A DNA stretch of 16,042 bases, taken from NCBI GenBank assembly GCA_937888725.1, contig CALARE010000036.1, positions 1 to 16,042 of the forward strand. The letters run 5' to 3'. The position numbers were made by a program, and so were the translations under genes. Under the pieces are notes generated by a model that worked only from the letters and a program-made list of their open reading frames with translations, was not told where the DNA came from and ran no database searches. The first letter of the stretch is position 1, and each line of letters opens with the position of its first letter. Shown here in pieces: positions 7,505-15,663 of this stretch. This stretch comes from an uncultured Alphaproteobacteria bacterium (GTDB lineage: Bacteria > Pseudomonadota > Alphaproteobacteria > CAAHEQ01 > UBA3637).

Positions 7505-7608
7505 ATTCGTTTGCATTTTTGGGCGGGATGATAAAAATAAATTGATTTTAATTTGAAAATTTGGTACGTTTAATCAAAGTCTAAATTAATTTTTATGAGG
7601 GTTTTATA

Positions 7609-9246
7609 ATGAAATTATATACATTTTTAATTGGTACAATTTGCTCTTGTTTATCAGTATTTTGTTTGTCAAATACAACAATTGCGCAGACAAATGAACA
7701 AGCAACAGCACCAGCGGAACAAAAAAAGACGATTCAGGTTCCTGTTTATACAAAAGATGATGTTATGTTAAATAATGGTCTGTTTCTAAAAAAATCAGAC
7801 AAACAACCAATTAATGGTGTATTACAAGCTAAATCAGAAAATGGAAAGTTAATGGCACAAACTTTCTTTTTTAATGGGCTTCCTCATGGTGAAAGTGTGA
7901 CATTTTATGATAATGGGCAACCTAAAACGCATGAGAAATATAATCAAGGTCGTTTGCATGGAAAATCAGTTTCTTATTATGAAAATGGCAAATTATTAAA
8001 TGAATCTTACTTTTACATGGGTATGCCAGAGGGAAAATCGACTGTTTTTTACCCAGATGGTAAGGTAAAATTTGAAACAATGTATAAAAATGGTAAGAAA
8101 AATGGTGATGATAAAGCTTTTTTTGAAGATGGAAAGCCAATAATTTTACGCCACTATACCGATGGTTTTTTGGATGGTCCTGTTAAGGAGTATTATCAAA
8201 ATGGAAATGTGAAGGGTGAAGGCTTATTTAAAAAAAATGGCCCAGAAGGTATTGTTAAAACATATTACGAAAATGGGAAATTAAGAACTGAAGAAAATTA
8301 TAAAGATGGGAAAAAACAGGGGTTATCAAAAACTTATTATGATTTTGGTCAGTTGTTGCAAGAAGAAACATATGAAAATGACCTTGTAACTGGTGTGACA
8401 AAAAATTATTATGAAGATGGACGTATTGAAAAAGAAATTTCATATAAAGATGGAAAGCAAGAAGGTCCTGCAAAAATATACTATAACACAGGACAAATAA
8501 AATTAGATGGTGTTTATAAAAATGATTTGCCCCATGGAAAAATGACAACATACTTTTTAGATGGTAATGTTCAAACCAGTGTGGATATGCAAGATGGAAA
8601 AATGCACGGAAAAGTAGTTGAGTTTTATGAAAATGGACAAGTTGCACTTGAAAAAAATTATAAATTAGGTTTAGAAGACGGTCCTGTTATTGCTTATTAC
8701 GAAAATGGTAAAATTAAAATGACTGCTGTTTTTAAAGATGGTAAAAAAGAGGGCGAATTTGCTAATTATTATCCAGATGGCACATTAAGTACACGAACGA
8801 TTTTTAAAAATGATTTGCCTCATGGGGAATTTAAACAATATTTTTCAAACGGTAAAGTGAATTTAGAAGGTGCATATGTTGATGGTAAGTTAACAGGGAA
8901 ACAAGTTATTTATTATGAAACTGGTGCTATTCAAAGTGAAGATTTTTATAAAAATAACCTGTTAGAGGGCGAAAGTAAGACCTTTTTTGAAAATGGGAAA
9001 TTAAGAAGTATCTCACATTTTAAAGAGGGGAAAAAGCATGGCAAAGCACTCATCTATGACGAAGAAGGAACTTTGATTCTTGATATGGATTTTGATATGG
9101 ATAATTTAATATCTGCAAAGACAAAAAAAATGATGGATGAGGAAAAAGAACAAAAATCACAAGCCAATAACTCTGTAAAAGATGATAAGACTGTGGAACA
9201 AATGAAAATTAAGGATGAACAAAAAAACTTAAATCCAACAAAATAA
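7609..9246 (+). CDS. secreted MORN_2/YwqK-type repeat protein
   Basis: The protein has 545 residues. A signal peptide covers about residues 1-26 (hydrophobic LIGTICSCLSVFCLS, likely cleavage near IAQ). Residues 27-68 are a polar linker. Residues 69-500 are exactly 18 tandem units of 24 residues with no insertion or deletion. The unit consensus is roughly xGxxxxYYENGKxxxExxYKDGKx (MORN_2, PF07661; COG2849, YwqK-like). The last 45 residues are Lys/Glu/Gln-rich and charged. Database names call this group 'antitoxin' after Bacillus YwqK, but no toxin gene is adjacent and the protein is exported, so I would not infer a toxin-antitoxin role. A long solenoid-like beta structure outside the cytoplasm, perhaps binding envelope or host ligands, is inference. 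A GAGGG ribosome-binding site precedes the ATG. No terminator is obvious afterwards. Confidence 0.88.
   Translation: MKLYTFLIGTICSCLSVFCLSNTTIAQTNEQATAPAEQKKTIQVPVYTKDDVMLNNGLFLKKSDKQPINGVLQAKSENGKLMAQTFFFNGLPHGESVTFYDNGQPKTHEKYNQGRLHGKSVSYYENGKLLNESYFYMGMPEGKSTVFYPDGKVKFETMYKNGKKNGDDKAFFEDGKPIILRHYTDGFLDGPVKEYYQNGNVKGEGLFKKNGPEGIVKTYYENGKLRTEENYKDGKKQGLSKTYYDFGQLLQEETYENDLVTGVTKNYYEDGRIEKEISYKDGKQEGPAKIYYNTGQIKLDGVYKNDLPHGKMTTYFLDGNVQTSVDMQDGKMHGKVVEFYENGQVALEKNYKLGLEDGPVIAYYENGKIKMTAVFKDGKKEGEFANYYPDGTLSTRTIFKNDLPHGEFKQYFSNGKVNLEGAYVDGKLTGKQVIYYETGAIQSEDFYKNNLLEGESKTFFENGKLRSISHFKEGKKHGKALIYDEEGTLILDMDFDMDNLISAKTKKMMDEEKEQKSQANNSVKDDKTVEQMKIKDEQKNLNPTK
7813..9108 (+). repeat. 18 x 72-bp coding repeat array (MORN_2 units)
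   Basis: The encoded units are each exactly 24 residues, with anchor positions G2, Y/F7-Y/F8, G11 and often D/N-G near the end. They are diverged from each other in DNA, so this is an old array that has kept its phase, not a recent microsatellite-like expansion. Confidence 0.85.
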
Positions 9247-9370
9247 TGTCATGATACTGAAAAATGTGTGGCGAACTAATTAACTAATAAAAGTTCTTTA
9301 CAAAAGGATTTTATTCATTTAAGAAGAAAGAGACATATTTTTGTGTGCAATATATCGTAAGGAATTAAAT

Positions 9371-10252
9371 ATGACTTATTTTTCTAAAACAATGGCTTTT
9401 GCTGTATGTGTTGCATCATTTATGACCGCAACAGTTGCAACGGCAGAGGAGTATCAAAAACCAGCAGAGTTGAGAGCTAATTTTCGTCGTGTTGGTCTTG
9501 AAATGTCATCAACTAAGGTATCTAATGCAAAGGAATATGAAAATTCGCCTGTAACACAATTGAATGCGGATAATCAGAGTTTGATTAAAGGTGTTTTTGA
9601 TTTTGTGTTAGAGTATGATAATCAAGATATGCGGTGGGATAATTCTCTTTTTATGAATTACGGACGAACAAAAATTAAAGGGCATAAAGAGGGTGATGTT
9701 TCTGAAACGAGTGAAAATGAAGATAAAATTTTACTCACATCAGATTATGCTTATAAAATGTGGAAATTTTATGATATGGACTTAGGACCATTCGCAAGTA
9801 TTGCATATCAAACAGAATTTACACGCAATGAAGATGCCCCACGAATGAAGGTGTTTCGTGGTAAAAGCGGTTTAAAACTTTTTAGTGGAAAAATTGTTAA
9901 AGAATTGTATGTTGCAGGTGTTGGTGAATATGATATCACCTATAGTGATCATGTGAGTAAATTTGCAGCTGAAACAGGTTGGCGGTTGGAATATCAATTA
10001 AGAGATGGTGTTAATTTTTCAACAGATGGTTATTTTAGAAAATATTTTACCTATAGCCAGTACGTGGGAACGGATTTAAAATATGATTTAAATGTAACGG
10101 CAAGAATGGATGTTGATATTACAGAAACATTGACATTTGGTCCTTATATTTCCTATCGTCTAGCACAATCTCGTGAAGCTCAAAGTCATGCAAGCAATTT
10201 GATGATAGGTGTATCATTGGCGTATAAAAATTTATATCAATTATTTAAATAA
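9371..10252 (+). CDS. putative outer-membrane beta-barrel protein
   Basis: A 293-residue protein with a classical Sec signal peptide, MTYFSKTMAFAVCVASFMTATVATA, cut before EEYQ (around residue 25). The mature part shows alternating polar and aromatic residues in many short strands (for example LFMNYGRTKIKG, VGEYDITYSDHV, GYFRKYFTYSQY, FGPYISYRLAQS) and no hydrophobic helices. This is as expected for an outer-membrane barrel. The terminus is YQLFK, so Phe is penultimate instead of last. I cannot name the family. ATG 9371 was chosen because TAAGGA lies 7 bases upstream and the signal peptide starts there; an in-frame ATG 30 bases earlier lacks this. It is followed after 12 bp by mscL, so the two are probably co-transcribed. 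Confidence 0.78.
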   Translation: MTYFSKTMAFAVCVASFMTATVATAEEYQKPAELRANFRRVGLEMSSTKVSNAKEYENSPVTQLNADNQSLIKGVFDFVLEYDNQDMRWDNSLFMNYGRTKIKGHKEGDVSETSENEDKILLTSDYAYKMWKFYDMDLGPFASIAYQTEFTRNEDAPRMKVFRGKSGLKLFSGKIVKELYVAGVGEYDITYSDHVSKFAAETGWRLEYQLRDGVNFSTDGYFRKYFTYSQYVGTDLKYDLNVTARMDVDITETLTFGPYISYRLAQSREAQSHASNLMIGVSLAYKNLYQLFK

Positions 10253-10264
10253 AGGAGTATCAAA

Positions 10265-10732
10265 ATGAAATTATTAAATGAATTTAAAAAATTTGCAATG
10301 CGTGGTAATGTCTTAGACATGGCAGTTGGTATTATCATCGGGGCTGCCTTTGGAAAGATTGTTGACTCACTTGTTAAAGATATGATTATGCCACCACTTG
10401 GATTATTGCTTGGTAAAATTGATTTTGCAAATTTGTTTTTTGTATTACAAGAAGGGACGGGAGCAACAGGGCCATATCACTCATTGTCCGCAGCACAGGC
10501 AGCTGGTGCTGTTACATTGAATGTGGGCATCTTTTTAAACACAATTATTAGTTTTACTATTGTTGCTTTTGCTGTATTTATGTTGATTAAAGGTGTAAAC
10601 ACATTGCAAGCAAAATTGGATGCTGATGAAAAAGAGGCTGCACCAACAACAAAAGAATGTCCTTGTTGTTTTTCAAAAATCGATATTCGTGCTAAAAAAT
10701 GCCCTAATTGTACATCAGATATAAAAGAGTAA
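10265..10732 (+). CDS. mscL: large-conductance mechanosensitive channel MscL with zinc-ribbon tail
   Basis: MscL forms a pentameric inner-membrane pore that opens under membrane tension and vents solutes during hypo-osmotic shock. Residues 1-50 match the family signature: MKLLNEFKKFAMRGNVLDMA, then VGIIIGAAFGKIVDSLV (first helix) and MPPLGLLLG. The periplasmic loop is about 54-84 and the second helix about 85-110. The usual length is about 136 residues; this one has 155 because of a C-terminal segment with C132-P-C-C135 and C146-P-N-C149, a zinc-ribbon-like CxxC...CxxC pair that I believe occurs in a subset of MscL proteins. An AGGAGT site lies in the 12-bp gap after the outer-membrane-like gene. 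A terminator follows at 10752-10813. Confidence 0.95.
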   Translation: MKLLNEFKKFAMRGNVLDMAVGIIIGAAFGKIVDSLVKDMIMPPLGLLLGKIDFANLFFVLQEGTGATGPYHSLSAAQAAGAVTLNVGIFLNTIISFTIVAFAVFMLIKGVNTLQAKLDADEKEAAPTTKECPCCFSKIDIRAKKCPNCTSDIKE

Positions 10733-10751
10733 TTTTATTAAAATTACTTGC

Positions 10752-10813
10752 AAGGATGGATTTTTCGTTGTAAAAATGAGATATCATTTAAGAGAAGAAT
10801 CCATCCTTTTTTT
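10752..10813 (+). terminator. intrinsic terminator between mscL and opgG
   Basis: AAGGATGGATT (10752-10762) pairs perfectly with AATCCATCCTT (10798-10808), and T's run on to 10813. The loop is long (35 nt) for an intrinsic terminator, and the opgG start lies only 26 bases past the T run. Conditional read-through is therefore possible. Confidence 0.68.
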
Positions 10814-10838
10814 ATGGATTAAATACAGAGGGGGAACA

Positions 10839-12356
10839 ATGAAGAAATATTTAATAACGGGAATTGTTTGTTGCATTTTTTCATGTATAAGTTTTGCAAG
10901 TGAGATAGCAACTTTTAATTACAACAATGTTGTTGCCAAAGCTCGTGAATTGTCCCATAAAAAATTTATTCCACAAGAATTAAAATTACCACAAGATTTA
11001 GCGTCAATGGACTATGATGCATTTAGAAATGTCCGTTATGTGAGAGAAGAAGGTCCATGGTATGGGAAAAATATTCCTTTTGAAATTCAATTTTTTCATA
11101 TGGGATCTATTTTTAAAAATTCAGTTCGTATAAATGAGATTATTGGTGGAAAATCAATATATATTCCCTATACATCTAAATCTTTTACAAATCAAGATAA
11201 GCCATTAAATGCGAGTTGGACGAGTGATATTGATTATGCAGGGTTTCGTTTGCATTATCCATTAAATACGCCTGATTATTATGATGAACTTATTACTTTT
11301 TTGGGGGCAAGTTATTTTAGAGCTCTTGGAAAAGAACAAAAATATGGTATTTCAGCAAGGGGATTGGCGATAGATACTGGTCTTCAAACAGGTGAGGAGT
11401 TTCCAACTTTTAAAGAGTTTTGGGTAAAGAAACCCGCACAACGTAATCGTAATATAACAATTTATGCCTTGCTTGATAGTGAAAGTGTTACAGGGGCTTA
11501 TGAATTTTTTATTCAACCAGGGAAAACAACAAAAATCGATGTAACTGCGACGATTTTCCCGCGTGAGAATATTAAAAAATTAGGTCTAGCACCTTTGACA
11601 AGCATGTATTTATTTGGTGAAAATACAAAAAATCGTTTTTTTGATTATCGTCCAGAAGTTCATGACAGTGATGGATTGCTTGTTTTAAATGGAAATGGAG
11701 AATGGTTGTGGCGTCCATTGGATAATTCAAAACAACTAAGAATGAGTTCATTTGTTGATAATAATGTGAAGGGGTTTGGTTTATTTCAACGCGACAGGAA
11801 TGCAGACCATTATCAAGATATGGAAGCTTTTTACGAGCAAAGGCCAAGCGTTTGGATTGAACCTTTGTTAGGTTTTTCAAAAGGAAATGTTCATTTGGTT
11901 GAGATTCCATCAGATAAAGAAATTCATGATAATGTGGTTGCTTTTTTCTGGCCAGATAAAGCAATTGAAAAAGGAAAAGAGTACCATTTTAAATATCGTA
12001 TGCATTGGATGAGTGATCCACAGCCTGAAATAGAAAGCAAAGCATATGTTGATGCAACCTATACAGGTGTTGGCGGAGTTGCTGGTAGTCCCAGTCAAAC
12101 ATTTACAAAATTTGTTATTGATTTTAAAGCAGGACCTTTGGATGAAATAACAAACGCAGATCAACTTATACCAGAAGTTTCAGCTTCTTCAGGACATATT
12201 TCGCATATTGTTGTTCAAAAAAACACTATTTCAGGAGGCTACAGACTTTTCTTTGACTATAAACCAGCAGAAAAAACAGCAGAACTACGGGCGTCTTTAG
12301 CCAATAAAAATAAAGAGATTTTAACAGAGGTTTGGACGTATCAATTTTTGCCATAG
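10839..12356 (+). CDS. opgG: periplasmic glucan biosynthesis protein OpgG
   Basis: OpgG (MdoG) is the periplasmic partner in making osmoregulated periplasmic glucans; it is thought to act on the beta-1,2 backbone, introducing beta-1,6 branches or otherwise processing it. The protein has 505 residues from this start. A Sec signal peptide (MKKYLITGIVCCIFSCISFA) is seen, not a twin-arginine one, which favours OpgG over its paralogue OpgD. Family motifs are YDAFRNVRYVRE near 40-50, FFHMGSIF, the GASYFRALGKEQKYGISARGLAIDT stretch around 157-182 and KGFGLFQRDR near 310 followed by YQDMEAFYEQRPS-WIEP. The ATG at 10839 has GAGGGGG upstream; an in-frame ATG at 10776 lies inside the terminator loop and would hide the signal peptide. 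It is followed after 8 bp by the 157-residue gene and then opgH. Confidence 0.95.
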   Translation: MKKYLITGIVCCIFSCISFASEIATFNYNNVVAKARELSHKKFIPQELKLPQDLASMDYDAFRNVRYVREEGPWYGKNIPFEIQFFHMGSIFKNSVRINEIIGGKSIYIPYTSKSFTNQDKPLNASWTSDIDYAGFRLHYPLNTPDYYDELITFLGASYFRALGKEQKYGISARGLAIDTGLQTGEEFPTFKEFWVKKPAQRNRNITIYALLDSESVTGAYEFFIQPGKTTKIDVTATIFPRENIKKLGLAPLTSMYLFGENTKNRFFDYRPEVHDSDGLLVLNGNGEWLWRPLDNSKQLRMSSFVDNNVKGFGLFQRDRNADHYQDMEAFYEQRPSVWIEPLLGFSKGNVHLVEIPSDKEIHDNVVAFFWPDKAIEKGKEYHFKYRMHWMSDPQPEIESKAYVDATYTGVGGVAGSPSQTFTKFVIDFKAGPLDEITNADQLIPEVSASSGHISHIVVQKNTISGGYRLFFDYKPAEKTAELRASLANKNKEILTEVWTYQFLP

Positions 12357-12364
12357 GATAAAAA

Positions 12365-12838
12365 ATGGACATTGTAAAATTATATCAAGTAGATGATTGG
12401 ATAAAATCATATCTCAAATCTTGGGGATATGAAGATGACGTACTTGTTCAAAAAATTTTTGCTAATCTTAAAGAGGAAATTAACAAAAATATAACACCAC
12501 AAGACGTGATGGAATTTTTGAATAATTATGTTTTAAAGTTAATTGATGAAATATGGGAAACAGATCTGTCGCAAATTGAAAAATTAAATTATTTTAAAAT
12601 GATGTTCTTAGTGAATAAAGGGTATCAAAAGTGTCAATTGTTTTTGGATGCTAATTTAGAAACAAAAGAGTTTGTTTCTAAATGTCTTGAAACTGAAAAA
12701 TATCTTGTTACGCCAGATATTATTCCAGCAAATATGTACCGTCAAAGTATTAAAACCTTCCATCCTATTTGGAAGTTGAAAAAGGCTGTTGCGAAGGGTG
12801 TTCAAAAAGTTTTACCAGCTTCTAAAAATAAAAAATAA
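12365..12838 (+). CDS. unrecognised 157-residue protein between opgG and opgH
   Basis: I do not recognise this protein. It has no signal peptide and no convincing membrane helix, so it is probably cytoplasmic. Predicted content is helical: VDDWIKSYLKSWGYEDDVLVQKIFANLKEEINKN near the N-terminus looks amphipathic. Residues 54-80 are acidic and aromatic. The last 30 residues are strongly basic (KLKKAVAKGVQKVLPASKNKK) and could touch membrane phospholipid or another anionic partner. It lies 8 bp after opgG and 13 bp before opgH, so it is almost certainly in the same transcript and likely works with them. Rhodobacter sphaeroides has an extra gene, opgI, in the same slot; I cannot say whether this is related. 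It could also supply a regulatory function that E. coli OpgH carries in its long N-terminal region, missing here. Confidence 0.8.
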   Translation: MDIVKLYQVDDWIKSYLKSWGYEDDVLVQKIFANLKEEINKNITPQDVMEFLNNYVLKLIDEIWETDLSQIEKLNYFKMMFLVNKGYQKCQLFLDANLETKEFVSKCLETEKYLVTPDIIPANMYRQSIKTFHPIWKLKKAVAKGVQKVLPASKNKK

Positions 12839-12851
12839 GTGGGATAATCAG

Positions 12852-14891
12852 ATGGAAAATGCATTTATTATTTTATCAAATATTACAAAGCGTCAAGTCC
12901 TTTTTCGTCGAGTGATGCTTTTTGGACTTGTGCTATTGAGTGTAACGATTGCAACATTTAAGTGGTCTCAATTTATTCCAAGTGATTTATCCTCTTTTGT
13001 AAAATATGGTATGGTATTTTTGTTTGGTGTAACTTTTGGTTGGATTTCACTATATTTTTGGTCGAGTATTTTTGGATTTGTTGAAATTTTAAAACGTAAA
13101 AAAATGCCTGGTATTAAAAGGGTTTCATCAGATAAAAGATTAACAAGTAAAACAGCGATTTTAATGCCTGTTTATAATGAAAGCCCTGAAAATGTTTATG
13201 CAAATTTATTGGCGATGGCACGAGATTTAGAAAAAACGGGGCAAGGTGATGCTTTTGATTTTTTTGTTTTAAGTGACACAACAAATCCAGATGTATGGGT
13301 TCAAGAGGAGGTTTTGTGGCTCGAGATTAAAAAGAAATTCCCTAAAAATATTTCTATTTACTACCGTCATCGTTCTAAGAATACGGCCCGAAAGAGTGGT
13401 AATATTGAGGATTTTTGTGTCAGATGGGGTCGGCACTATGATTTTATGATAGTTTTAGATGCAGATAGTTTGATGACTGGTAAAACGGTTGTACAAATGG
13501 CACAATTGATGGAAGTAAACACAACAACAGGTATTATTCAGGCTCCCCCTATGATTATTAACACGCAAAGCTGGTTTGCACGTGTTCAACAGTTTGCTGG
13601 TCGTGTTTATGGACCGATTGTTAGTGCTGGACTCGCTTATTGGCAAGTATGGGATAGTAATTATTGGGGACATAATGCAATTATTCGTGTTAAAGCTTTT
13701 ATTGAAAGTTGTGGTTTGCCTGTTTTTCGTGGGCAAGCACCATTTGGTGGTCATATTTTAAGCCATGATTTTGTTGAGGCGGCACTGATTAGGCGTGATG
13801 GTTGGCTTGCATGGATGTTGCCAGAATTGAAAGGTAGTTATGAAGAATGTCCACCATCAATGATTGATTTTGCTGTGCGTGATCGTCGATGGTGTCAAGG
13901 TAATTTACAGCATTTGAGAATTTTATTTTCTAAGAAATTGCATCCTGTTTCTCGGATTCATTTTACGCTTGGGATTATGTCATATTTATCTTCCCCTCTT
14001 TGGTTTTTGTTTTTGGTGTTTGGTCTTGGGATTGCTCTATGGCGTGAATTTTTTCCGCCAGAATATTTTTTAGAAACAAAGACGTTGTTTCCATCGTGGC
14101 CCGTTTTTGATTTTATGGGAACAGTCGTTTTGTTTGCACTTTCAATGGGAATGTTGTTTTTACCCAAGATACTTGGATTTTTGGTTGTTCTTATCCAAAC
14201 GCCTCAAAAGAAAGTATATGGTGGGTATTGGGGATTGTTTAAAACGTTTATCATAGAAACTCTGTTTAGTGCACTAACAGCACCGATTATGATGCTTTTT
14301 CAAACAAAAATAGTGTTTGATATTTTAATGGGTTTTGATGCTGGTTGGTCTTCGCAAAATAGAGATGCAAAAGGAACTTTGTGGAAAGATGCTTTTCGTC
14401 GTCATATAATTCATACAATGATTGGTTGTGTGACAACGCTTATTGTATATTTATATGCAAATAGTTTGTTTTTTTGGGTTTTGCCGATTACAATTGGGTT
14501 AATATTGTCAATTCCAATATCTGTTTTTTCCTCACGTGAATCATTTGGATTGTGGGCAAAAAAACATAAGTTATTTATTATTCCTGAAGAATATAAAAAA
14601 CCATCAATTTTGGTGATGGCTGACACAGCGTTATCTGAAATAAAATCTTTTACCTCAAAAGATAAAGGTATTATTTTGCTACTCAAAAATCCAATATATC
14701 GAGCTCTACATATTTATATGTTATCTGTTAACGGACCATTACCTGACTTTAATGCAAATATTGAACGGACAACGATGCAAAAGATTCAAACATATATTAA
14801 TACAGATGAGTTGTTATTTAATCAGGATGAAACAAAGTATTGTCTTTATTGCCCGAATTTATTGGATGAAATGGCTCTTTTGAAATCATAA
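12852..14891 (+). CDS. opgH: glucan glucosyltransferase OpgH
   Basis: OpgH (MdoH) is an inner-membrane family-2 glycosyltransferase that builds the beta-1,2-glucose backbone of periplasmic glucans from UDP-glucose. The protein has 679 residues from ATG 12852. Two N-terminal helices (about 17-37 and 51-76) precede the cytoplasmic catalytic domain: AILMPVYNE (102-110), LSDTTNPD with Asp142, KSGNIEDF, VLDADS with Asp203/Asp205, YWGHNAIIRV, LSHDF with Asp306, and RDRRWCQGN (343-351), the Q/RxxRW-type motif. Several C-terminal helices follow. E. coli OpgH is 847 residues; the roughly 100 residues before its first helix, implicated in FtsZ control, have no counterpart here, and the C-terminus is also shorter. 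An ATG at 12789 is excluded because it overlaps the upstream gene by 50 bases. The gene ends 1 bp from a convergent stop. Confidence 0.95.
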   Translation: MENAFIILSNITKRQVLFRRVMLFGLVLLSVTIATFKWSQFIPSDLSSFVKYGMVFLFGVTFGWISLYFWSSIFGFVEILKRKKMPGIKRVSSDKRLTSKTAILMPVYNESPENVYANLLAMARDLEKTGQGDAFDFFVLSDTTNPDVWVQEEVLWLEIKKKFPKNISIYYRHRSKNTARKSGNIEDFCVRWGRHYDFMIVLDADSLMTGKTVVQMAQLMEVNTTTGIIQAPPMIINTQSWFARVQQFAGRVYGPIVSAGLAYWQVWDSNYWGHNAIIRVKAFIESCGLPVFRGQAPFGGHILSHDFVEAALIRRDGWLAWMLPELKGSYEECPPSMIDFAVRDRRWCQGNLQHLRILFSKKLHPVSRIHFTLGIMSYLSSPLWFLFLVFGLGIALWREFFPPEYFLETKTLFPSWPVFDFMGTVVLFALSMGMLFLPKILGFLVVLIQTPQKKVYGGYWGLFKTFIIETLFSALTAPIMMLFQTKIVFDILMGFDAGWSSQNRDAKGTLWKDAFRRHIIHTMIGCVTTLIVYLYANSLFFWVLPITIGLILSIPISVFSSRESFGLWAKKHKLFIIPEEYKKPSILVMADTALSEIKSFTSKDKGIILLLKNPIYRALHIYMLSVNGPLPDFNANIERTTMQKIQTYINTDELLFNQDETKYCLYCPNLLDEMALLKS

Positions 14892-14892
14892 A

Positions 14893-15489
14893 TTATTTAA
14901 AAAATTCGAATCGTTTTTCAATATCTAGGAATGATTTGGGATCGGCCTCTTTTTCAATACTACCAAAATTCATTTGTGCAATGAGTTTCCATGAAGAAGG
15001 TATTGAAAATGTTTTATGTACATAAGTATCAATTAATGGGTTATAATGTTGTAAATTAGCACCTAATCCTATTTCCGTTAAGGCAATCCAAATAGCATAT
15101 TGCAACATTCCTGATGACTGTTCACTCCAAATGGGAAAGTTATCATTATAAAGAGGGAATTTTTCTTGTAACATTTGAATGGTATGTTGTTCTTCAAAAA
15201 AAAGAATTGTACCAATACCCTTTGAAAAAGAAACGAGCTTTTCTTTTGTTTTTTCAAATTGAGTTGTTGGTGTTATTTTCTTTAAAGTTTTTTGAGTTGC
15301 CACCCAAAATTGGTTATATGGTTTATTTAACAAGAGGATAATTCGACCCGTTTGAGAATTAAATGCGGTGGGTGTTTGTTTTAAGCATTCTTTTAATATA
15401 GTGATAATATCTTCAGGTGAAACAGAAGTGTTTTTGCCAAGATGATAAATCGAACGTCTTTTTTGCATAAGTGAAAGAAAATGAGTCAT
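14893..15489 (-). CDS. nitroreductase-family (Frm2-like) oxidoreductase
   Basis: A 198-residue protein with features of the FMN-dependent nitroreductase fold: an N-terminal MQKRRSIYHLG with the Arg11-Arg12-Ser13 flavin-binding segment, TPTAFNSQTGRIILL (39-53), SSGMLQYAIWIALTEIGLGANLQHYNP (125-151) and a final strand near IAQMNFGSI. The GLGANLQHYNPLID stretch points to the Frm2/Hbn1-like branch of small nitroreductases, cytoplasmic proteins with reported roles in stress responses in yeast and bacteria. The natural substrate is unknown. The AAGGAGA ribosome-binding site 6-7 bases before ATG 15487-15489 is strong. A TATAAT-like hexamer lies on the minus strand at 15527-15532 without a good -35. 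Its stop is 1 bp from that of opgH, and I see no terminator between the two. Confidence 0.85.
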   Translation of the reverse strand: MTHFLSLMQKRRSIYHLGKNTSVSPEDIITILKECLKQTPTAFNSQTGRIILLLNKPYNQFWVATQKTLKKITPTTQFEKTKEKLVSFSKGIGTILFFEEQHTIQMLQEKFPLYNDNFPIWSEQSSGMLQYAIWIALTEIGLGANLQHYNPLIDTYVHKTFSIPSSWKLIAQMNFGSIEKEADPKSFLDIEKRFEFFK

Positions 15490-15618
15490 AATAATCTCCT
15501 TATATAATTAAGATAAAGATAGATAAATTATATGCAAAAATCAATAGCTACTATTTTTGTGGAAAATTCAATAAAATCAATTGGAAATAAAAAAAATATA
15601 AAAAATATAAAAAAACAC

Positions 15619-15647
15619 TTGCATTTTTAATAATAAAAGCGTATAAA
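15619..15647 (+). promoter_or_regulatory. promoter of tRNA-Glu
   Basis: TTGCAT (15619-15624) and TATAAA (15642-15647) are 17 bases apart and end 16 bases before the mature tRNA 5' end. The 40 bases upstream are almost pure A/T with A tracts, resembling an UP element as often found at stable-RNA promoters. Confidence 0.75.
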
Positions 15648-15663
15648 TATGTCATCTTACGAT

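Noticed and set aside
8255..8647. Minus-strand frames (also 7922-8140) inside the MORN_2 gene, rich in His, Phe and Leu
   Set aside because: The composition is the expected reverse complement of repeated YYENGK-type codons; they are not genes.
7609..9246. YwqK antitoxin of a toxin-antitoxin pair
   Set aside because: The protein has a signal peptide and no toxin-like gene is adjacent. The name reflects repeat similarity only.
10776..10838. Upstream in-frame start for opgG
   Set aside because: It lies in the terminator loop and would place 21 extra residues before an obvious Sec signal peptide. ATG 10839 has a GAGGGGG site.
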